From positions 1 to 7,303 of the forward strand of contig DVLP01000467.1 in assembly GCA_018715445.1 (NCBI GenBank): DNA of 7,303 nucleotides, given 5' to 3'. The position numbers were made by a program, and so were the translations under genes. Origin of the DNA: Candidatus Avipropionibacterium avicola. GTDB taxonomy: Bacteria; Actinomycetota; Actinomycetes; Propionibacteriales; Propionibacteriaceae. The notes beneath the pieces are model-generated. The model saw only the letters and a program-made list of their open reading frames with translations. It searched no databases and was not told the origin of the DNA. Each line of letters starts with the position of its first letter. Within the stretch, counting starts at the first letter, position 1. Shown piece after piece: positions 1 through 5,343 of this stretch.

Positions 1-780
1 AGTCGCCGCAGCTGACGTAGCCCTGGAAGACGCCACTGTGCTCGGGCGGGGTGGCGATGTCGTACAACGGCTCGTAGCTGGAGCGTTCCTCCTTCACGTG
101 GTCCAGGTCGAACAGCGCGTAACGGAAGGCAGAGCCGTCCCAGTAGCGCATCACGAGGCGGTTGTCGGTCGGATCGATGTTGCAGGTGGTCTGGGTGACG
201 TCGGGCAGCAGCTCCCGGCGGAACAGGGTCGTGTCGTGCTCGGCGTCGAGCAGGGCGCCGTCCTCGAACTGGAACCGGGTGAGCTTCGAGCCGCGGCCCT
301 CACCGGCCCCCTTGGGGATGGTGTCGATCTCGGTCCACAGGTACAGCTCGTCGCCGTCGCGCTCCATGCCCATCGACACTCCGTGGCCGAAGAACTTGAG
401 GTACATGACGCCGAGGAGCTTGCCGGTCATGTCCAGCTTGTTCAGCGTCAGGTCGCCGCGCTCGTTGCGGCGCGCAAAGGTCTCGTCGCCGGGCTCGTCA
501 CCGGGGAGCGAGGTGTTGGCCTCGACGAGCTGCAGCACATAGACGTGCCCGCCCTCGATGTCGACCGCCATGGACTGCATGGCGGTCCGGACCATGGTGA
601 TCTGCTTGTCGGTGAACAGCGGGGTGCCGGCCTGGTGATGTCGAACGCCGGCTTCTCGGCCGCGTGGGCCGGATGGGCCCGGCCCACACCGACTGCGGCC
701 ACCGACAGTGGCAGTGCGCCGGAGGCCTGGAGGATCCTTCTACGCGTGAGGCTTCGTGACCTCGTGGACGTCATCGTCAT
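1..780 (-). pseudogene. Frameshifted Tat-exported TagC/P68-RBP-like beta-propeller protein, 3' end beyond the window
   Basis: Seen: the minus-strand start at 780 (alternative 774, better spaced from an AAGGAAGG ribosome site) opens a Tat signal peptide. It has twin arginines in TRRRILQ (residues 12-18), a hydrophobic stretch to about residue 33 and an AHA cleavage site near residue 40. The mature part begins AEKPAFDITRP, then the frame breaks: a two-base remnant at 627-626 shifts the next codons to another frame. That frame stays open to base 1 and reads TPLFTDKQ, DIEGGHVYVLQL, GDLTLNKLDMTGKLLG, FFGHGVSMGMERDGDELYLW, TCNIDPTDNRLVMRYWDG and HSGVFQGY. Known: these match actinobacterial exported proteins often named teichoic acid biosynthesis protein C, which share a propeller with TagC and phage P68 receptor-binding protein. 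The enzymatic role is unproven. Inference: one base was lost, so the gene is a pseudogene unless this is a sequencing error. The rest of the gene looks under selection, so the break is recent or artefactual. Confidence 0.8.
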
Positions 781-806
781 ACCTTCCTTGGGGGAAAAGG
801 AACTGC

Positions 807-812
807 ACTCTA
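807..812 (-). promoter_or_regulatory. Possible -10 element of the TagC-like gene
   Basis: On the minus strand TAGAGT fits the actinobacterial TANNNT -10 pattern. It lies 26 bases upstream of the first ATG at 780, leaving room for a short leader with the AAGGAAGG ribosome site. No good -35 hexamer is visible, so this is a weak call. Confidence 0.3.
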
Positions 813-900
813 ACCAGATCGGTCCGGGCCGTGCAGCGGTTTCGGCGTGCGACCTCGGTGGCCTGGGGGTGCCAGGGGCGCTGCTGGGTGGGCGCTGAGC

Positions 901-930
901 TTGGCACCGTCCGGACCCCTGCAGTACGCT
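901..930 (+). promoter_or_regulatory. Promoter of tRNA-Ala
   Basis: TTGGCA at 901-906 (one mismatch to TTGACA) and TACGCT at 925-930 (TANNNT pattern) are 18 bases apart. They place a start site about 15 to 20 bases before the mature tRNA at 954. Spacing and position suit a sigma-A-type promoter for the tRNA. Confidence 0.5.
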
Positions 931-953
931 GGGGCACTGCCGTACGGCGGTAC

Positions 954-1026
954 GGGGCCTTGGCGCAATTGGTAGCGCATCTGCTTTGCAAGCAGAGGGT
1001 TAGGGGTTCGAGTCCCCTAGGCTCCA
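954..1026 (+). tRNA. tRNA-Ala(UGC)
   Basis: The 73-base sequence folds into a standard cloverleaf. The acceptor stem GGGGCCT pairs with AGGCTCC with one G-U pair. The D stem is GCGC/GCGC and the anticodon stem TCTGC/GCAGA encloses the loop TTTGCAA with anticodon TGC, which reads GCA alanine codons. The T stem AGGGG/CCCCT encloses TTCGAGT, and A1026 is the discriminator base. The next bases are CCT, so the CCA end is not encoded and must be added after transcription. An intrinsic terminator lies just downstream, so it is probably a single-gene transcript. Confidence 0.97.
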
Positions 1027-1032
1027 CCTTGT

Positions 1033-1048
1033 GATCTCTCAAGAGATC
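1033..1048 (+). other. Short palindrome in the tRNA trailer
   Basis: GATCTCT and AGAGATC form a near-perfect hairpin with a tiny loop, seven bases after the tRNA. It may mark the 3' trailer for processing, or simply be part of the termination region. No U-run follows it. Confidence 0.35.
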
Positions 1049-1054
1049 CCGGAC

Positions 1055-1095
1055 AGACCGGACCTCTATCTGGGGTCCGGTCTTCTGTTGTTCTT
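1055..1095 (+). terminator. Intrinsic terminator after tRNA-Ala
   Basis: A perfect 10-bp stem, AGACCGGACC (1055-1064) with GGTCCGGTCT (1074-1083), has a 9-base loop and is followed by the T-rich TCTGTTGTTCTT. This is a textbook Rho-independent terminator for the tRNA. Confidence 0.85.
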
Positions 1096-1210
1096 GGTGG
1101 CTGGTCCGGGGTGGTCGCCCGGTGGTTGGTAGTCATGGGTTGGGTCGATGGTGAGATCATTCAGCGGGCAGGAGATCCGACATGTGGAGGCCGCTGCGGG
1201 GTCAAGCTCA

Positions 1211-1891
1211 TCATGTTGCGGCTGAGTCGATCAGCCAATGGTGGCGTAGTCGGGTGGCTCGTTCGTACCCGGCCAGGAAAGCGGCCAGGATCATCGCGAT
1301 GTTTGCCCCGGCGGGAAGACTCACCGGTGAGTTGAAGGTGCCGATGTGCTCGGCAACCGGTGGTATCGCGGTGATCGACTCGACACCTTGGAGGATGCTC
1401 AGACTCAGCGCTATGAGCAGAACCACCAGCGAGACCAGCCCCACACCTCTGCTCAGCGCAGGATGCCGGTCGGCGAACTTCGCGCGACGTCCTTCTTGAG
1501 ATCGAGGGTCGGGGTGCAGCATGCGCTCTGCGCCGGTGTCGTCGGGGATGTAGTGCATGCGTTTGACACCGAATCCGCTGGTGGCGACCTGGATCGTCCC
1601 GCCGGGCACGGTCAAGATGGTGGGTACGTTGGATCGGGCAATCTGCACCCCGTCCCGGTAGAGCGCGGCGGGAGCTGTGCCTTTGCCCGCGTCATGGTCG
1701 GACTTGGACTTGGCATCGGTCATGTGGTGCACGTCCACCGCGTAGAGGTGCGGTGTGCCGGTCTGGTCGATCAGCCGGATGTGGAACAGGCACCTGCTGA
1801 GCAGTTGCCACCAGCGGAAGGGCTTGAGACGGCTTCCGTCGCCGGGCCTGACTTTGCCCATCTGCCACCTGCGCTTGAAGTCCTTGATCAC
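1211..1891 (-). CDS. Uncharacterised membrane protein with two C-terminal helices
   Basis: The protein has 226 residues. A basic N-terminal stretch (KRRWQMGKVRPGDGSRLKPFRWWQL) and a soluble beta-rich region to about residue 140 include HLYAVDVHHM and GVQIARSNVP. Two membrane segments follow, near residues 149-170 and 195-209, then a charged tail YERATRLRHHWLID. I recall similar tails in uncharacterised actinobacterial membrane proteins but know no function. The GTG start at 1891 overlaps the stop of the CPBP fragment in a GTGA. An internal ATG at 1861, preceded by AGGTGG, gives MGKVRPGDG and may be the true start. High G/C at third positions and a continuous fold support a real gene. Bases 1096-1210 beyond its stop hold nothing I can recognise. 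Confidence 0.75.
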   Translation of the reverse strand: MIKDFKRRWQMGKVRPGDGSRLKPFRWWQLLSRCLFHIRLIDQTGTPHLYAVDVHHMTDAKSKSDHDAGKGTAPAALYRDGVQIARSNVPTILTVPGGTIQVATSGFGVKRMHYIPDDTGAERMLHPDPRSQEGRRAKFADRHPALSRGVGLVSLVVLLIALSLSILQGVESITAIPPVAEHIGTFNSPVSLPAGANIAMILAAFLAGYERATRLRHHWLIDSAAT

Positions 1892-2185
1892 TGGGTGTCC
1901 GCTTTCCGGGAGTGTTCACGCCACCAGGCCGTGCCCACAATGGCCACGTTGACGGCCATGAGAATGAGGTACGAGGGGCCGCCGGCCCCGACGGAGCGCT
2001 CGAAGACCGGTGCCTCGCCGGCGGCGAGCGTGGTGTTCAGGACCGAGGTGACGAGGTGGTTGGCCACGTGGAAGGCGACCGGCGCCTCGATACCCCGACT
2101 GATCACGGCCGTCACCGCGGTGCCGAGGCCCACGACCGTGAAGTAGGCGAACAGCCACGAGCCCGCGGACTGGCTCAGGGCGCAT
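1888..2185 (-). pseudogene. CPBP-family intramembrane protease, C-terminal fragment
   Basis: The minus frame is open from about 2214 to the stop at 1888. It reads WLFAYFTVVGLGTAVTAV, then a stretch with AFHVANHLV, then a last membrane helix (LILMAVNVAIVGTAWW). Known: CPBP (Abi/CAAX-like) proteases carry EExxxR, FxxxH and a final HxxN motif within a helix bundle. Only the HxxN-type motif (HVAN) and the helices around it are present. The glutamate and first histidine motifs are missing, so the fragment cannot be an active protease. The nearest start codon (GTG at 2133) lies inside a conserved helix. Similarity seems to stop near 2165-2190, where a gene on the other strand begins. The stop overlaps the GTG of the next minus-strand gene, which suggests they once formed an operon. 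Confidence 0.65.
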
Positions 2186-2614
2186 CTCAGTGCGCCGGCG
2201 TGGCGACAGCTGGATCACGAGCGGCTGGTCGAGTGCCTGCGCGAGGTGCTGGGTCCGGTCAACGTCGGCCAGCAGGCGCGCGACGCCATGACCGCCCTGG
2301 CCCGGGAGTTCATCGCCGTCGAGCAGACTGCCCAGGTGCGCGAGGCCTATCTGACAATGGAGCGCGACGGCCAGCGTCGTGTGGAGGATTGGCTGCGCGT
2401 GCTTGCCAACGAGCACGCTGTGTCCGCAGGCGACATCGCTTTGCTGCGCCCGCAGATCGGTGAGGACCGCTACTTCGTGGTCACCCGGTGGGACACCCGT
2501 GAGCACTACCAGCAGTGGTCGGACGCGCGCCCCGCTGGCAACCATGCCGACGACGAGCGGCGCGGGATGAGCGTGGAGGCCCTCGGCTTCGAGGTCGTCC
2601 CGCTGGGCGAGTAG
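2147..2614 (+). pseudogene. 5'-truncated gene with ABM-like C-terminal domain
   Basis: The first usable start is GTG at 2246 (122 residues), but it has no ribosome site. The same frame is open back to 2147 and reads protein-like before it (APAWRQLDHERLVECLREVL), so the true 5' end appears lost. The middle is a charged helix region (MTALAREFIAVEQTAQVREA). The C-terminal part, from about VEDWLRVLANEH through DRYFVVTRWDTREHYQQW to EALGFEVVPLGE, has the strand-helix layout and the VVTRW-(5-7)-W signature of antibiotic biosynthesis monooxygenase (ABM) dimeric alpha/beta-barrel domains. That assignment rests on this short motif and is moderate at best. The upstream domain is not recognised. Its 5' end collides with the broken end of the CPBP fragment. 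If translation does start at 2246, it would be a small intact protein. Confidence 0.5.
2179..2196. repeat. Short inverted repeat at the CPBP/ABM junction
   Basis: GGCGCA (2179-2184) and TGCGCC (2191-2196) form a 6-bp inverted repeat around six bases. It lies where coding similarity of the minus-strand CPBP fragment fades and the plus-strand gene begins, so it may mark the rearrangement point. Such small palindromes are frequent in high-GC DNA. Confidence 0.35.
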
Positions 2615-2829
2615 GCCCGGCCGAGTGTGGGCCAGACCCAGGCCACTCCGCCTCGGTGAGACCGTAGTGGCGATGACCATGTGGCCCCCAATGTCGTCGG
2701 GCACGGGCTCTGAGTACCTGCTGAGATCGGTCCTCCCAGGTCGTGGGGAGAACGGATTGATGTGCATCGGGCGAGCCACGACATCGGCCGAGGTTGTGTC
2801 GGTGAGGGCCACGATGTGACGCTGGGAAC

Positions 2830-3432
2830 ATGACGCCTGATCGCGCAGCAGACTTGGCTGCCCATGCTGGGCTCAGGTTGTCCGAGCGAGAGCTGACTGA
2901 GGTCGCGGCCATCATTGACCAGACCGGGAGCCTTGCCCCGGAGACGGAGGTTGTTGCTCGGTACCAGGCCGGTGCTCTCACCCCTGGGATCCTGACCTTC
3001 TTCCTGCCGCACATGTGGCGATACCGGGAGGGCGACTCACCGGTCCCGATGGAGGTCTGGCGGGCGATGTTCCTGTCGGCTGAGTACACCGAGGACATGG
3101 TCGTACGGACCCGCCCCACGAAGACCGTGCGTGCCTATCGGGGCGCAACGGAGGAGAATCGGGAAGGCATCTCATGGACCCTCGATGTCAGGCAGGCCAA
3201 GTACTTCGCGGCTGAACGCCAGGCACCCGGCGTCGTGTCGGCCCAAGTGTGGGTCACCAACATCCCTCCCCATTGCATGCTTGCCCGCTACACGGACGGA
3301 TGGGAGCAGGAGATCACGGCCGACGTCCGTCGGCTGACCATCCATCCGCTGGAGGACGAAGGCCTCCTGCCGAAGCCTCGATGGTGGTGGCGGTGGTGGC
3401 CGCCGAGGGGACAGCGGAGCGGAGGCTCGTGA
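2830..3432 (+). CDS. Predicted ADP-ribosyltransferase-fold protein
   Basis: The protein has 200 residues. Seen: a helical N-terminal half (LAAHAGLRLSERELTEVAAI; then FFLPHMWRYREGDSPV and FLSAEYTED) precedes a compact C-terminal domain. That domain has AYRG (R104), GISWTLD (S115-W-T117), AKYFAAER and WEQEI (E159-Q-E161). Known: cholera-toxin-like mono-ADP-ribosyltransferases use an R-S-E triad, with Arg on the first strand, an S-x-T/S strand and an ExE loop; ExE often marks arginine modification. Inference: the fold and triad order match, so it may use NAD+ to modify a protein or nucleic acid, but no target is known. The ATG at 2830 has GGGA just upstream. The end is odd: a Trp/Arg-rich tail (PRWWWRWWPP) encoded by a TGG run. 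No antitoxin-like partner is adjacent. It lies 45 bases before a restriction endonuclease on the same strand. The 215 bases before it (2615-2829) hold no gene I can support. Confidence 0.65.
   Translation: MTPDRAADLAAHAGLRLSERELTEVAAIIDQTGSLAPETEVVARYQAGALTPGILTFFLPHMWRYREGDSPVPMEVWRAMFLSAEYTEDMVVRTRPTKTVRAYRGATEENREGISWTLDVRQAKYFAAERQAPGVVSAQVWVTNIPPHCMLARYTDGWEQEITADVRRLTIHPLEDEGLLPKPRWWWRWWPPRGQRSGGS
3382..3402 (+). repeat. TGG-rich triplet run in the ART 3' end
   Basis: Three TGG codons, one CGG and two more TGG codons encode the WWWRWW tail of the ART-like protein. Short triplet runs of this kind can change length by slippage. Here that would add or remove Trp residues without breaking the frame. 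Confidence 0.5.
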
Positions 3433-3465
3433 TCGTGGTCTGCTGCCTTCTGGCGCGCCAGCGTC

Positions 3466-3471
3466 TAGCCT
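3466..3471 (+). promoter_or_regulatory. -10 element for a leaderless restriction-gene transcript
   Basis: TAGCCT (TANNNT) ends six bases before the GTG start at 3478, the spacing expected when transcription starts on the first base of the start codon. No Shine-Dalgarno sequence lies upstream of the GTG, which supports leaderless translation, common in actinobacteria. No clear -35 hexamer is visible. Confidence 0.55.
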
Positions 3472-3477
3472 GGCACC

Positions 3478-4848
3478 GTGAACGATGATCACGTCGACCT
3501 CCAGTGGCCCAACGCAGGGGCACTGCCGGACGAACCACGTCAGGTGTTCGTCCACGACGAGCTTCGCTATGCCCAAGGCGCCAGCCAGGACGATGTCGAG
3601 CTCGACGGACTGGTCAACTATCACTGGCTGACCAGCCCCGCAGCCTTTGGGCGCCCGAAGGTGATGCTGGAAGCCGGTATCAACTCTCCGGCCAAGGTGG
3701 CCGGGCCCGACGGCGTACGGCGAGCGCTGATCGCGATCCGCTCGAGTCCGTGGAAGGCAGGCCACGAGACGAACCCGTGGCACGACGAGTTCGACCTCGA
3801 CCACGGACATGTCCGCTACTTCGGAGACCACAAACCCACCACGGTCGGCCTGCCCGGAGCCACCACCGGCAATCGGCTCCTGCTCGAGGCTGCTCAACTG
3901 CACGCCGGCACCACCCGGCAGGATCGCGCCCTGGCCCCGCCGCTGCTGGTGTTCCGCTCCATCACCGTGCACCGCGACGGCCGCGCCCACGTCAAGGGTC
4001 ATGTCGAGTTCTGCGGAGCCGCGATCATTGAGCGTCTCGAACACGTCGTGCAGCGTGATCCCGACACCGGCCGCAGCTTCCCCAACATCGCGCTGGACCT
4101 GGCGATCGTTGCGGACCCAGCGATCGACGGGATCGACATGCGCTGGATCGACGACCGGCGTGACGAGACCCTCAGTGCGGAGGCCGCACTGCGGCACGCC
4201 CCGAGCCCGTGGCAACGGTGGGTCCGACAGGGACGGGTCGCCATCCCCGGCATCCGACGGCGGGTCCTGGCCAGCACCGTCAAGACCGCCAGCGAGCAGC
4301 AGCCCCCGCCCGGCAGCCAGCTGGCCGCCGTACTCGAGAAGGTCTACACCTTCTATGACGGCCGCAAGCACGCCTTCGAGCTGCTCGCCTCCCGAGTGGC
4401 CTCCGAGGTCCTGCGGGAGTCCGGTGCCCGCTACAAGGAAGGATGGCTGTCGCGCTCGTCCGGCGACGGCGGCGTCGACTTCATCGGTCGCATCGACATG
4501 GGATCGCTGTCGGCCAGCACGCCGGTTGTCGTCCTCGGGCAGGCCAAGTGCATCCTGCCGTCGTCGAGCATCTCACCCGAGCAGGTGGCGCGGGTGGTGG
4601 CACGACTGCGTCGCGGATGGATCGGGGTCTACGTCACGACCGGCTCGTTCTCGAAGCAGGCACAGATCGAGATCATCGACGACCAGTACCCAGTCGTCCT
4701 CGTCTCCGGAGGCACCCTCGCCGAGACCGTGCACCGGATGGCACAGTCCAGCCACGGCGGCGACCTCGACGCGCTGCTCGAGTCAACCCTCGATCAGTAC
4801 GCAGGTGCAGTGACCCACCGCCGACCGGAGGAAGTCCTCTCCATGTGA
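3478..4848 (+). CDS. AspBHI-like modification-dependent restriction endonuclease (Mrr-type catalytic domain)
   Basis: The protein has 456 residues. The N-terminal half (about 10-210) matches the AspBHI N-terminal recognition domain: VNYHWLTSPAAFG, ALIAIRSSPWKAG, NPWHDEFDLDHGHVRYFGD and a GNRLLLEAAQLH helix. A linker leads to the C-terminal Mrr-like nuclease domain (about 296-430). That domain has helix FELLASRVASEVL (F300, E301), GWLSRSSGDGGVDFIG (D334) and VVVLGQAKC (Q355-x-K357), the PD-(D/E)xK core in its Mrr form. Known: AspBHI family enzymes bind 5-methylcytosine-type bases through an SRA-like domain and cut nearby. Inference: this is a type IV enzyme against modified phage or foreign DNA, needing no cognate methylase, and none is present here. 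The catalytic residues are intact and the length is near that of AspBHI-like enzymes. The GTG start fits the leaderless promoter. The ART-like gene precedes it by 45 bases. Its stop is five bases from the convergent stop of the minus-strand propeller fragment. Exact base specificity cannot be read from the sequence. Confidence 0.88.
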   Translation: MNDDHVDLQWPNAGALPDEPRQVFVHDELRYAQGASQDDVELDGLVNYHWLTSPAAFGRPKVMLEAGINSPAKVAGPDGVRRALIAIRSSPWKAGHETNPWHDEFDLDHGHVRYFGDHKPTTVGLPGATTGNRLLLEAAQLHAGTTRQDRALAPPLLVFRSITVHRDGRAHVKGHVEFCGAAIIERLEHVVQRDPDTGRSFPNIALDLAIVADPAIDGIDMRWIDDRRDETLSAEAALRHAPSPWQRWVRQGRVAIPGIRRRVLASTVKTASEQQPPPGSQLAAVLEKVYTFYDGRKHAFELLASRVASEVLRESGARYKEGWLSRSSGDGGVDFIGRIDMGSLSASTPVVVLGQAKCILPSSSISPEQVARVVARLRRGWIGVYVTTGSFSKQAQIEIIDDQYPVVLVSGGTLAETVHRMAQSSHGGDLDALLESTLDQYAGAVTHRRPEEVLSM

Positions 4849-4856
4849 GGGCCTCA

Positions 4857-5343
4857 GCCCAACGGCTCATCACACCCGCCGGCGCGCCCACCGCGCGTGA
4901 GGGTGGCGCGGAACAGCTCCGGCCCCCGACTGAAGTAGAGCCGACCGTCAGTGTGGGGCAGGACGTAGCGGCCACTGGTGATGACCTGGTGGCCCCCGGT
5001 CTCCGGGTTGAGCGTGAAGATGTTGCCCGACCCGGTCGATCCGTAGAGCAGACCGTCCTGCCCCGGAGCCAGAGCCGGGGTCCCCGTCCAGCCGCCGGGA
5101 CCGGTGATCTCGACCGTCTGCACCACCGTGCGACTCTGCGGGTTGAACAGGAAGAGACTGTTGCTTCCGGACAGTGCCCACAGCTTGCCGTCCTCACGGG
5201 GCACGAGCACCGACACCGACTGGAGCCCAGCAACGGGGGCGGTTTGCCAGCTGATCCTGTCCTCGGTCAGGTCCCACGCCACGATGAGTGCCTCGGGCTC
5301 GATCGGGTCAGCGCCAGGGGTGTTGACGGAGGTGCCGATGTAC
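4857..5343. repeat. Left arm of a diverged inverted repeat (propeller C-terminal region)
   Basis: This segment, read on the minus strand, is the diverged counterpart of 6054-6507 read on the plus strand. Both arms begin at a GTAC that covers the Tyr codon of Y-x-GTSV-x-TPG and run to the gene end. Similarity is high at the start of the arms and falls off after about 100 bases. Confidence 0.6.
5328..5333 (+). promoter_or_regulatory. Shine-Dalgarno-like site before ATG 5338
   Basis: GGAGGT lies four bases before the ATG at 5338. It is the reverse complement of the bases encoding Gly-Thr-Ser-Val in the minus-strand fragment, so this ribosome site is made of antisense coding sequence. It decides 5338 as the most likely start of the plus-strand propeller gene. 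Confidence 0.5.

Larger units (their letters stand above)
4854..5343 (-). pseudogene. Beta-propeller protein, C-terminal fragment (inverted paralogue of the 5338-6507 gene)
   Basis: The minus frame from 5343 to the stop at 4854 reads YIGTSVNTPGADPIEPEALI, WDLTEDRISW, DGKLWALSGSNSLFLFNP, DGLLYGSTGSGNIFTLNPET and DGRLYFSRGPELFRATL. These are typical propeller-blade repeats with (D/G)G-x-L/V-Y and F-x-(F/L)-(D/N)-P motifs. The first 32 residues share 21 identities with residues encoded from 6055 on the plus strand; later blades are less alike but still align. Upstream of 5343 the minus frame stays open but is composition-driven antisense to the plus gene and has no propeller motifs, so the gene lacks its 5' part. 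No start codon or ribosome site fits the fragment. It is probably silent, unless a promoter-bearing segment is joined to it by inversion. Confidence 0.75.

Noticed and set aside
38..898. Plus-strand frame of 286 codons opposite the TagC-like gene
   Set aside because: The minus strand carries the conserved propeller and the Tat signal. The plus frame is Val/Gly/Leu-rich antisense and runs into the intergenic region.
1916..2812. Minus-strand frame of 298 codons starting at GTG 2812
   Set aside because: Most of it is antisense to the ABM-like gene and overlaps the CPBP fragment in another frame. The first 65 residues lie in the 2615-2829 gap and read plausibly, but I see no family motif or ribosome site.
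2830..3432. ART-like protein as the toxin of a toxin-antitoxin pair
   Set aside because: No small antitoxin-like gene overlaps or adjoins it. The neighbouring nuclease is far too large and has a clear separate function.
3172..4371. Long open frame of 399 codons on the minus strand opposite the ART and restriction genes
   Set aside because: It is antisense to two recognised proteins, has no family motifs and a proline/arginine-heavy composition. High GC makes long antisense frames common.
4846..4870. TGAGGGCCTCA palindrome between the convergent stops at 4848 and 4854
   Set aside because: The stem has a one-base loop and no T-run, so it is not a credible terminator.
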